40,485 nt of DNA from Verrucomicrobiota bacterium (GTDB taxonomy: Bacteria; Verrucomicrobiota; Verrucomicrobiia; Limisphaerales; BJHT01): contig BJHT01000025.1 in the NCBI GenBank assembly GCA_014193395.1, forward strand, positions 1 through 40,485, given 5' to 3'. The notes beneath the pieces were generated by a model. That model did not search any database. It was not told where the DNA came from and was given only the letters and a program-made list of their open reading frames with translations. A program made the translations under genes and the position numbers. Shown here in pieces: positions 22,727 through 31,350 of the stretch. Each line of letters starts with the position of its first letter. The first letter of the stretch is position 1.

Positions 22727-22919
22727 AACCAGGATATTTCATGCTCGTTTTGCACCGCAGGCTTCCAAGCCTGCTGTATCGCGGGTTTCTAAACCCGCGG
22801 GGCGTCCGGCGAGGCCGACACCCTGCCGACTTAGAAGTCGGCGATACAGCAGGTTTGGAAACCTGCGCTAACAGGGCGGGAGAGCTATGGCTGCGAAGGG
22901 ACCATGAAATATCCGGGTT
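22727..22919. repeat. Nested inverted repeat: GGATATTTCATG arms around a GCAGGTTT-type cluster
   Basis: Outer arms GGATATTTCATG (22732-22743) and CATGAAATATCC (22903-22914) are perfect, extended by AACC and GGTT. Inside are GCAGGCTTCCAAGCCTGC, GCGGGTTTCTAAACCCGC, GCCGACTTAGAAGTCGGC and GCAGGTTTGGAAACCTGC, the family of 16680-16865. It may be one element inserted in another. Confidence 0.8.
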
Positions 22920-22950
22920 AACTGATCGGCGGGTTTGCGACGACGTCGTT

Positions 22951-23610
22951 TTAGTGTGTTCGCACTCCCGCGACCTGTTTCAAGGCCCGGAGGAGAAACT
23001 CCCGGCGGGGACCCGAAAGTTGCGAGCCGAAGCGCAGGGACTTGGCTTCGAGTTCGATCTCGATCTGCGGAACACTCCGGTTGTTCTGCTGCCACTTTGT
23101 CAGGGACCGCCGCACCGCTTTAACTTCGCTCCAGCGGAAGCGCCGGGTCCATCCTATCGGCCCGATCCCGGTGAAAACTGCTCCCCGATCCCCTTCGCGC
23201 CGGACCGTGATTTTGCCGCAGACACACATCAATGCGAATGGCACCAGAAACAAACTGCCGAGTAGAAACGGCAAACCAAACAGACAGAGCTTCCAATCCA
23301 GTGCTCCCTTGTAGATTTGTGTCCCGTAGATTCCACCCAATGAACCGCCCGACCACAGCACGGTAAAAGGAACGAGGAAAAACGCGATGGCCGAGCGGGT
23401 CGTGGCACCTACCTCGAAGCCTCCACCCATCTGTCGCAACCACGTCCCGGTCGGCGGACGCGACATATCCATCGGCGGCTCCGCCTGCTCCTTCGCCAAC
23501 TCAGCGAAACTAAAGGTCTGCGAGCACGACCGGCACAATGCCACGTCGGTTGAGACATTCACATCCTCCAACGGGATGGCGCGCCGGCATTTCGGGCAGG
23601 AGATATTCAT
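22951..23610 (-). CDS. Zinc-ribbon membrane protein of unknown function
   Basis: Protein of 219 residues. An N-terminal zinc ribbon has CPKC (about residues 4-7) and CRSC (about 26-29). Two hydrophobic segments follow (IAFFLVPFTVLWSGGSLGGIYG; LFGLPFLLGSLFLVPFALMCVCG), then a basic C-terminal beta-rich domain (KITVRREGDRGAVFTGIGPIG; FRWSEVKAVR). Proteins with this layout occur in PVC bacteria, but I know no function for them. It lies between the Ser and Lys tRNA genes on the opposite strand. ATG at 23610 is chosen because the ribbon starts there; a TTG at 23640 adds ten residues. Confidence 0.7.
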   Translation of the reverse strand: MNISCPKCRRAIPLEDVNVSTDVALCRSCSQTFSFAELAKEQAEPPMDMSRPPTGTWLRQMGGGFEVGATTRSAIAFFLVPFTVLWSGGSLGGIYGTQIYKGALDWKLCLFGLPFLLGSLFLVPFALMCVCGKITVRREGDRGAVFTGIGPIGWTRRFRWSEVKAVRRSLTKWQQNNRSVPQIEIELEAKSLRFGSQLSGPRREFLLRALKQVAGVRTH

Positions 23611-23690
23611 AGGTTCAGTATTATCCTTCGGGGTAATCAAGGCGAGTTATTCCTCACCGACACAGACCCAACCGCCGCCACCCATTTTCC

Positions 23691-23764
23691 GGCCTGCAAG
23701 CATTAAAGTGATGCATCGGACTTTTAATCCGAGGAACAGGGAGCGTTACCCTGGCGGGCCACCA
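23691..23764 (+). tRNA. tRNA-Lys(TTT)
   Basis: Acceptor GGCCTGC/GCGGGCC (one T-G pair), discriminator A, CCA encoded. D-stem GCAT/ATGC with loop TAAAGTG (A18 G19). Anticodon loop CTTTTAA on TCGGA/TCCGA. T-stem CAGGG/CCCTG with loop AGCGTTA (G55 C56). Last tRNA of the array, separated from the others by the zinc-ribbon gene on the other strand. Confidence 0.87.
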
Positions 23765-23854
23765 GCTATAGCCTCGTGGTCTTAACCTTCATGCTTTTCG
23801 GCAAAGCCGTTCCCCTGAACCCTGAGGCGGCAAGCGCGGGTGCCGCGGCTCTCG

Positions 23855-24075
23855 GCAACCCCAACGGGGTTGTGGACTCCAGCCCAGGGTTGCGAGGAAC
23901 GAACTACCCTGGGTAGGCATCGGCAAGGTTCTTCAACCCCAACGGGGTTGCGGCACACCAGCATCGACGGGACACAACCCCGTTGGGGTTGTTGAATTGA
24001 GGACCTCTTTCCCCGGGTTAGCTCGTCCCTCGCAACCCTGGGCTGGAGGCCGGAATCCCGTTGGGATTATTCGTG
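23855..24075. repeat. CAACCCCAACGGGGTTG palindromic repeat cluster
   Basis: Copies of CAACCCCAACGGGGTTG at 23858 and 23935 and an inverted form CAACCCCGTTGGGGTTG at 23978, interleaved with GCCCAGGGTTGCGAGG / CCTCGCAACCCTGGGC words at 23882 and 24030. Typical multi-copy intergenic repeat; it separates tRNA-Lys from the HNH gene. Confidence 0.75.
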
Positions 24076-24213
24076 GAAATTACCGAAAGGCATTAGGGTT
24101 GGCGCCATCTAACAAGGAACAAACACCAACCACGGGACCGCCGCTTGGTGCGCGCAAGTCTTGCCCAAGGCGGCGGACTACCGCATCTTCACCGCCGTTC
24201 CCCCAGTCGTTTT

Positions 24214-24798
24214 ATGTCCGACATACTTAACAAGAACATCGTTCTCGTGCTCAACCGCAACTGGCAGGCGATCAACATCCGCACGCCGGCCGATGCGTTC
24301 TGCCAGATGGCCACCCAGGTCGCCACCGCGCTGGACATCACGGGCGAGGAACAAATCCGTCCGGTTTCCTGGGCTGAATGGATCACCCTGCCCATCCGCG
24401 ATGGAGACCACTCCGTCCGCACGGTGCGCGGGGAAATCCGCGTGCCTGCGGTAATTATCGCGGTGAACTACGCCAAGGTGCCCCAGCAGCGTCCGCGGCT
24501 CTGTGCCCGCTCGATCCGCGAGCGCGACGGCAACCGCTGCCAATACACCGGCCGCGTGCTTCATCCCGACGAGGGCAGTCTCGACCACGTTGTGCCCCGC
24601 TCGCGTGGTGGTGCGGACTCGTGGGAGAATCTCGTCTGGTCCGCCAAGGACGTGAACCAGCGCAAGGCCGACCGTCTTCCGCACGAAGCCGGTCTGCGGC
24701 TGCTCAGCATTCCGCGCGCGCCGAAGGAACTGCCGGCCACGGCGTTCATCCGTAACTCGCACGGGATTCCGGCGTGGAAGCTGTTTCTGAAGACATGA
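24214..24798 (+). CDS. HNH endonuclease
   Basis: Protein of 194 residues. The C-terminal half contains an HNH core: RDGNRCQYTG (first zinc-ribbon-like Cys), SLDHVVPRSRGG (the catalytic D-H pair, about residues 125-136), and WENLVWSAKDVNQRKADRLP (N and final H/K positions). The N-terminal half (VLVLNRNWQAINI ... DAFCQMATQVATALD) is typical of the HNH family spread in cyanobacteria and PVC bacteria. It should be a metal-dependent DNA nuclease; whether it homes, restricts or repairs is unknown. It lies 450 bp after the last tRNA of the array on the same strand. ATG at 24214 begins the conserved domain. Confidence 0.88.
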   Translation: MSDILNKNIVLVLNRNWQAINIRTPADAFCQMATQVATALDITGEEQIRPVSWAEWITLPIRDGDHSVRTVRGEIRVPAVIIAVNYAKVPQQRPRLCARSIRERDGNRCQYTGRVLHPDEGSLDHVVPRSRGGADSWENLVWSAKDVNQRKADRLPHEAGLRLLSIPRAPKELPATAFIRNSHGIPAWKLFLKT

Positions 24799-25053
24799 AC
24801 ATACGGGAGGGTGGAGGTAAAACTCCGCCCTCCTGACAAAAGAGTCAGTGAGTTCAACTAGCCTCTCATTTCCAGATAACCCATGACACCATGGAAAAGT
24901 CGTAGGGCATCGTTGACCCTAAGGGCCGAGAGTGGGTAGCAAGCTGTGCCAACCGGTCGGTTCGGATCACAGATTCCGATTCGCAATTGGGTTCCTAGCA
25001 GGCTTACCAGTAGAGAATACGAGTCTCCCCGGTTCTAAGGCCGCATCTCAGCT
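24799..25053. other. Unexplained non-coding segment, possibly structured
   Basis: No gene is seen. Pairings such as TTTCCA...TGGAAA (24869-24898), AGGGCATCGTTGACCCT and AACCGGTCGGTT suggest an RNA fold. A stretch at about 24949-25012 ends in GGCTTACCA and holds a TCGGA/TCCGA stem around TCACAGAT, which faintly resembles a decayed tRNA-Val, but the T-arm does not pair. Confidence 0.35.
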
Positions 25054-25256
25054 TTGTGCAGTCGATTCCCCATCTCATTAGCACCCGGCTTTAGCCGGGT
25101 GTTCGGGAGTGAGAATTCGGGCAGCCGTTTTAACGGCTTTGCGCGATGCACCAGCGCCAGCACCAAGGCCGATAAACCGCTAAAGCGGTTGTGCCGCTTT
25201 CCCTTCCCAAACACCCGGCTGAAGCCGGGTGCTAATGAGAAGTGCAAGAAACTGAG
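25054..25256. repeat. ~200-bp palindromic element, copy 2
   Basis: Same element and orientation as 20074-20275: outer CTCATTAGCACCCGGCTTT and GCCGGGTGCTAATGAGAAG arms, inner GCCGTTTTAACGGC and CCGCTAAAGCGG hairpins. The two copies lie on either side of most of the tRNA array and the HNH gene. Confidence 0.85.
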
Positions 25257-25334
25257 CTGCGCCCCGGTGCTAACTGGCAGTCACCGCCCGCTTGACGCAT
25301 GAGTGGCTCCCGCGCAGCTTCCAGTCACTCCGCT

Positions 25335-25976
25335 ATGAAAACCAATCTCTACCTCTCTCTTCTTGCTGGCTGTCTTCTCGCGGCGGGTGCGTCGTTCGCA
25401 GCCGACGCCGCGCCGAAACTGGAGCCGCCCTTGGATGCGACTTATCGGCTGATCTATTACGCCGTGCTCGAGGGTGCGTTTGAGGACGGTTTGGGGAATG
25501 CGGACGTGGATCGGATTCTCCTGCGTGGGCCGGATGGCAAGGGCTTTCTGCATTTCATCTATGCCTGTCCGCTGTGCATGCCGACCATCAATGCGTTGCA
25601 GAACTACCGGCAGCGGGCACCGATTTTTGGCTACAAGATTCACGGCAATCAGGCGGCGGAAAATACTCACGGCCCCGGTTTGTCGGCTGAACTTCGCGTT
25701 CAACTCGGCAGCCCCGACCAGGCTGCCCGTCTCGGCGCGGTCAACCAGCTCGTCAAGCGCTGGGTCGAGCGTCGGCTGACCTCGCAGCGGTTGACTCCCG
25801 AGGAACGCAAAGCCGTCCAGGCGCAACTCGAGGAGGGCCGCAAACGGGGCATGGAGATGCTCACACGATTCAAAACGGATAATTCCTTCGCCGTCTTCGC
25901 CCCCGGCTTCGCGGGAATCGAGGAGTGCGCCGTGTGCAACGGCGCGGTGGGCATGGGTTTCAAGGTGAAGCCATAG
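25335..25976 (+). CDS. Secreted protein with two Cys-X2-Cys motifs, function unknown
   Basis: Protein of 213 residues. A clear signal peptide (TNLYLSLLAGCLLAAGASFA) with cleavage near residue 23 is followed by a mature domain with CPLC (about 79-82) and CAVC near the C-terminus, which could bind heme, metal or form disulfides. A central charged helical segment includes LTPEERKAVQAQLEEGRKRG. I recognise no named family. The start at MKTNLYLS gives the signal peptide; the longer frame from 25299 is not supported. It sits between the repeat element and the esterase gene. Confidence 0.7.
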   Translation: MKTNLYLSLLAGCLLAAGASFAADAAPKLEPPLDATYRLIYYAVLEGAFEDGLGNADVDRILLRGPDGKGFLHFIYACPLCMPTINALQNYRQRAPIFGYKIHGNQAAENTHGPGLSAELRVQLGSPDQAARLGAVNQLVKRWVERRLTSQRLTPEERKAVQAQLEEGRKRGMEMLTRFKTDNSFAVFAPGFAGIEECAVCNGAVGMGFKVKP

Positions 25977-26046
25977 ACAAGTGGATGCGGAGATATTTCA
26001 TGGGCTTTGCCATTGACCCGCCCCGCGCGGCCGGTTGAATCGCGCG

Positions 26047-27606
26047 ATGAAATTCACACCCCGGCCAGTTCGTTGTTTCCCGAAATTCTCCGTTACCACC
26101 GCCGCCGTGGCCGCCGCGTTGCTCGCCAGCGCGTGCGGCGCGTTCGCGGACGTGAAGCTGCCCGCGATTTTCTCCGATCACATGGTTTTGCAACAAGGCA
26201 TCCCGCTCACGGTCTGGGGCTGGGCCGATGACGGCGAGGAGGTCACGGTGAAACTCCAGGGCCAGGAGGCCACCACCACGACGCGCGGCACTAAATGGTC
26301 GGTGAAACTCAAGCCGCTGACCGCCACGGCCACGCCGTGCGTGCTCACGGTCGCGGGCAAGACGCGCGTGCAGTTGCAGGACGTGCTTGTCGGCGAGGTG
26401 TGGATTTGCAGCGGGCAGTCGAATATGGAATGGCCGCTGCGCGCGTCGTTCCAAGCCGAGGCGGACATCGCCGCGGCGGCCAATCCGAACATCCGCCTCT
26501 TCACGGTCCCGCGCGTCAAAGCCGACGCGCCGTTGGCGGACATCAAGGGCAGTTGGACCGCGTGCAATCCTGGCAGCGCGCCGGGCTTCTCGGCCGTTGG
26601 TTATTATTTCGGACGCGATCTGGAAAAGGCGCTCAAGGTGCCGGTCGGGCTGATTCACACATCGTGGGGTGGTTCGCCGGCGGAGGTCTGGATGAGCAAC
26701 GACGTGCTCGCGGGCAATCCCGCCTACAAACGTGACATCCTCGACGGCTACACCGCCGCGCTGGAACGCGCGAAGGAAGCCAAGGCGAAGTTCGATGCCG
26801 ACGCCGCCAAGCTCGCCGCGCAAGGGAAGAAACCCGCCGGTCGTCCGCCCGGCGGCCCCGGTTGGAAACCCTCGGAACTCTACAATGCGATGATCGCGCC
26901 GCTCATCCCGTTCGGCATTCGCGGCGCCATCTGGTATCAGGGCGAATCCAATGCCGGCCGCGCGCACGAATACCGCACGCTCTACGCCGACATGATCACC
27001 AACTGGCGGCGCGACTGGGGCGTGGGCGACTTCACCTTCCTCGGCGTGCAGCTCGCGCCGTTCACCAAGATTTTGCCCGAACCCGCGGACAGCAACTGGG
27101 CGGAACTCCGCGAAGCGCAATGGCTCGCCACGCAAAAACTCCCGAACGTCGGCATGGCGGTCATCACCGATGTCGGCGACGAGGCGGACATCCATCCGCG
27201 CAAGAAAGGCCCCGTCGGTGCGCGCCTCGTGCTCGCTGCACGCGCCATCGCGTATCAGGAAAAAATCGTTTCCTCCGGTCCCATCTATAAATCGCTGAAG
27301 GTGGACGGCGCGCGTGCGCTCCTCAGTTTCGACCACATCGGCAGCGGTCTCGAAGCGCGCGGCGGCGAACTCAAAGGTTTCGCCGTGTGTGGCGACGACA
27401 AGAAGTTTGTCTGGGCCAAGGCGGAAATTCTCCCTGACAACACCATCGCCGTCAGCAGTCCGGCGGTGGCGAAACCCGTCGCCGTGCGCTTCGGCTGGGC
27501 GAACTTCCCGGTCGTGAATCTCTGGAACAAAGACGGCCTGCCCGCGTCGCCGTTCCGCACGGATGATTTCCCGATGATCACCGCGCCGAAACCGGCGGCG
27601 AAGTAA
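26047..27606 (+). CDS. Secreted sialate O-acetylesterase-like enzyme
   Basis: Protein of 519 residues. Signal peptide (VTTAAVAAALLASACGAFA), then an N-terminal beta domain (LPAIFSDHMVLQQG...VWGWADDGEEV) and an SGNH-type esterase domain. The nucleophile Ser is in EVWICSGQSNMEW (about residue 123), the oxyanion Gly/Asn regions include HTSWGGSPAEVW and IWYQGESNA, and the catalytic Asp/His are in EADIHPRKKG. These enzymes remove acetyl groups from sialic acids or plant/algal polysaccharides and are expanded in Verrucomicrobiota. The C-terminal strand region (RFGWANFPVVNLWNKDGLPASPFRTD) is the usual family end. It precedes a smaller esterase gene on the same strand. Confidence 0.92.
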   Translation: MKFTPRPVRCFPKFSVTTAAVAAALLASACGAFADVKLPAIFSDHMVLQQGIPLTVWGWADDGEEVTVKLQGQEATTTTRGTKWSVKLKPLTATATPCVLTVAGKTRVQLQDVLVGEVWICSGQSNMEWPLRASFQAEADIAAAANPNIRLFTVPRVKADAPLADIKGSWTACNPGSAPGFSAVGYYFGRDLEKALKVPVGLIHTSWGGSPAEVWMSNDVLAGNPAYKRDILDGYTAALERAKEAKAKFDADAAKLAAQGKKPAGRPPGGPGWKPSELYNAMIAPLIPFGIRGAIWYQGESNAGRAHEYRTLYADMITNWRRDWGVGDFTFLGVQLAPFTKILPEPADSNWAELREAQWLATQKLPNVGMAVITDVGDEADIHPRKKGPVGARLVLAARAIAYQEKIVSSGPIYKSLKVDGARALLSFDHIGSGLEARGGELKGFAVCGDDKKFVWAKAEILPDNTIAVSSPAVAKPVAVRFGWANFPVVNLWNKDGLPASPFRTDDFPMITAPKPAAK

Positions 27607-27611
27607 ACGGG

Positions 27612-27700
27612 GGTGGGGACGGCCCGTCCCCACCAGGCACGCGGGGCTGGGCATTGCAGCTTTCTCCGAGGGATGCGGGGACGAGCCGTCCCCGCCCCTG
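27612..27700. repeat. GGGGACG-CGTCCCC repeat pair
   Basis: TGGGGACGGCCCGTCCCCA (27614-27632) and CGGGGACGAGCCGTCCCCG (27678-27696) are perfect or near-perfect hairpins of one family. Similar GGCGACGAGCCGTCGCC words are at 1795 and 31312. Located between the two esterase genes. Confidence 0.7.
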
Positions 27701-27758
27701 TCCCAAGGTTCCCTTGCACGCGATTCGCTTTCGAGGAATTCTCGCGCCACTTTTATCC

Positions 27759-28568
27759 ATGACCATCAAACCCCTCCTCGCCCTCCGCCACTGCCTCGTC
27801 GCCGCGGCGCTGCTGCTCACCGCCATCACCATCCGCGCCGCCGAGCCGGCCGCGCTGCCGGCGCGTGAGAAACTCCATCTCTATCTCCTCATCGGTCAGT
27901 CCAACATGGCCGGGCGCGGCTTGGTCGAGGCGCAGGACAAGCAGCCGCACCCGCGCGTTCTCACGCTCACGAAGGAGGGCAAATGGGTTCCCGCCGTTGA
28001 CCCGATTCATTACGACAAACCCAACGCGGGCGTCGGCTTGGGCACGACCTTCGGCAAAGTCATGGCCGAGCGCGACGCGACGGTGACCATCGGTTTGATA
28101 CCCTGCGCCGTCGGCGGCACGCCCATCTCGCGCTGGCAAAAGGACGCGGACCTTTACGAAGCCGCGCTGAAACGCGCCCGCGCCGCCGCGCCCCACGGTG
28201 TTTTCAAAGGCATCCTCTGGCATCAGGGCGAAGCCGATTCTGGAAAAGAAGAAACCGCCAAAGTTTACGCCGCCAAACTCGACGCGATGATCGCTGCGTG
28301 GCGCAAAGATTTGGAACAACCGAACCTCCCCGTCGTGGTCGGACAACTCGGGGAATTCTACGCCGGCGGCGCGGGCGTGAAGCTCGTGCGTGAAGCCCAG
28401 CAAACGGTGCCGGAGCGCGTGCCGCACACGGGTTTCGCGCCCGCCACCGATCTCAATCACAAGGGCGACAAGGTCCACTTCGATGCCGCCGCCTATCGTG
28501 AGTTTGGCAAACGGTACGCTACGGCGATGGTGAAGCTGCAGAGTGCCGGGGCGGCGGAGAAGAAATAG
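27759..28568 (+). CDS. Secreted SGNH/SASA-family carbohydrate esterase
   Basis: Protein of 269 residues. Signal peptide (LVAAALLLTAITIRAAEP), nucleophile in LYLLIGQSNMAGRG (about residue 49), IPCAVGGTPISRW, ILWHQGEADS, VVVGQLGEF, and the catalytic Asp/His in HKGDKVHFD near the C-terminus. It matches the CE6/SASA-type acetyl (xylan) esterases. With the larger esterase upstream it suggests removal of O-acetyl groups during polysaccharide degradation. Start at MTIKPLLAL (27759). Confidence 0.9.
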   Translation: MTIKPLLALRHCLVAAALLLTAITIRAAEPAALPAREKLHLYLLIGQSNMAGRGLVEAQDKQPHPRVLTLTKEGKWVPAVDPIHYDKPNAGVGLGTTFGKVMAERDATVTIGLIPCAVGGTPISRWQKDADLYEAALKRARAAAPHGVFKGILWHQGEADSGKEETAKVYAAKLDAMIAAWRKDLEQPNLPVVVGQLGEFYAGGAGVKLVREAQQTVPERVPHTGFAPATDLNHKGDKVHFDAAAYREFGKRYATAMVKLQSAGAAEKK

Positions 28569-28588
28569 CGTCCCGCGCGGTGCCGACG

Positions 28589-28790
28589 GAGAAGCTCAAA
28601 GACTCAAAGCTCAAAGCTCAAGGGAAGGTCCAAGAACCAAGGTCCACCGGAGCCTTTTTGATTCTCGCCGGTCAACTTGAAAACTGAGCGACACCCTGAC
28701 CGAAACGGACACGCCGGTCCCGAGTTGGAGTTTGAGCCTTGTTCCTTCCCTTGAGCTTTGAGCTTTAAGCTTTGAGCTTGCCCCCTCACG
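28589..28790. repeat. Inverted element with AAGCTCA heptamer ends
   Basis: The left end has degenerate tandem AAGCTCA units followed by AGGGAAGGTCCAAG. The right end is the mirror: CTTGTTCCTTCCCTTGAGCT and further TTGAGCT units. Same family as 1-134. Located between convergent esterase and SDR genes. Confidence 0.8.
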
Positions 28791-29571
28791 CCTTCGCGGT
28801 CCGGCGATGCACCTTGTGGATCGCGGCCTGGTCCGTGCATTTGATGAGCAGCTCGTCGATGCACACATGCGGCGGACGGCTCGCGCACCACACGAGCGTC
28901 TCGGCGATGTCCTCGGCGGTGAGCGGTTCGGTGCCCTCGTACACCTTGTCCGACCGGCCCTTGTCGCCTTTGAAACGCACCATGGAAAACTCCGTCTCGG
29001 CGAAACCTGGATCGATGGTTCCGACCCGCACGCCCGTGCCGCACAGTTCGAGCCGCAGCGATTTGGTGATCTGCAACTCCGCCGCCTTCACGCCGCAATA
29101 AACGGAGCCGCCTTCATACGCCACGCGTCCGGCGATCGAGCCGATGTTCAAAATGCTCGAGCCCGGATTGCCGACCATCAGCGGCAGAATCGCGCGCGTC
29201 ACGCGCATGAGGCCGAGCAGGTTTACCTGCACCATCGCTTCCCAGTCTTCATCGCGACCGTTGGCCACCGTGTCCGCGCCGTGCGCGCCGCCGGCGTTGT
29301 TGATGAGCACGTCGATCTTGGGCGTAAGGCCGCGCACCCAGTCCGCGAACGCGTTGGTGCTCGGCGTGGTGGTGACATCCAACCCGTGGAAATGCACCGA
29401 TGCCGCGCCCGCCTTTTTCGTCTCGTCCGCCACCTGTGCCAAGCGGTCCACGCGCCGCGCGCCGAGGATGACATTCGCGCCCTCGGCCCCGAACGCCCGC
29501 GCCGTCGCCGCGCCGAAGCCGCTGGAAGCGCCGGTGACCAGGACCCATTTGTTTTTCAGAGAAGTTTTCAT
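28786..29571 (-). CDS. Short-chain dehydrogenase/reductase (YdfG-like)
   Basis: Protein of 261 residues, classical SDR. NAD(P) loop TGASSGFG, LGARRVDRL (basic residues after strand 2 favour NADP), GLDVTT, INNAGG, catalytic Ser in NIGSIAG, Tyr/Lys in YCGVKAAE, and PGFAETEFS after the active site. Family members of this type oxidise serine/3-hydroxy acids or reduce malonic semialdehyde; the actual substrate is not known. Start at MKTSLKNKWVLVTG (29571); the frame to 29694 lies in non-coding DNA. The 3' end overlaps the heptamer element by a few bases. Confidence 0.92.
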   Translation of the reverse strand: MKTSLKNKWVLVTGASSGFGAATARAFGAEGANVILGARRVDRLAQVADETKKAGAASVHFHGLDVTTTPSTNAFADWVRGLTPKIDVLINNAGGAHGADTVANGRDEDWEAMVQVNLLGLMRVTRAILPLMVGNPGSSILNIGSIAGRVAYEGGSVYCGVKAAELQITKSLRLELCGTGVRVGTIDPGFAETEFSMVRFKGDKGRSDKVYEGTEPLTAEDIAETLVWCASRPPHVCIDELLIKCTDQAAIHKVHRRTAKA

Positions 29572-29690
29572 GCGCGGGGTTGTTAGCGCAGCGGCACCGG
29601 ACTGGCAAACCATTAACCCAAATCGGCCGCCCTGGTGCTCTGGGGCAGGCGGCGACCCTGCCGATTTGCGCCGCGTGCTGCGGTCCGTGC

Positions 29691-31151
<1,461 letters not shown>

Positions 31152-31350
31152 GGGCGGTGCTCAACGCGAACAGCGCGGCGAGCGGCCGGGTAGGGCACCG
31201 CTGTCCTTAGCGCGCCGCTGAAACGTGTGAACGCCGCCGCGGCGCGCTGGGGACAGACGCGCCCTGCCTGTGGCGGGCGGTGTCCTCGGAGTTTCCGCGA
31301 GGATGGTGTTGCGGCGACGAGCCGTCGCCGCCCCCGGTGATGGTGTGTGC

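Noticed and set aside
23855..24075. CRISPR-like spaced repeats
   Set aside because: Units are self-complementary, unevenly spaced and few; this is an intergenic palindromic family, and no cas gene is present.
18783..25256. Prophage or integrative element
   Set aside because: No integrase, terminase, capsid, relaxase or clear attachment site is visible; the region can only be called possibly mobile.
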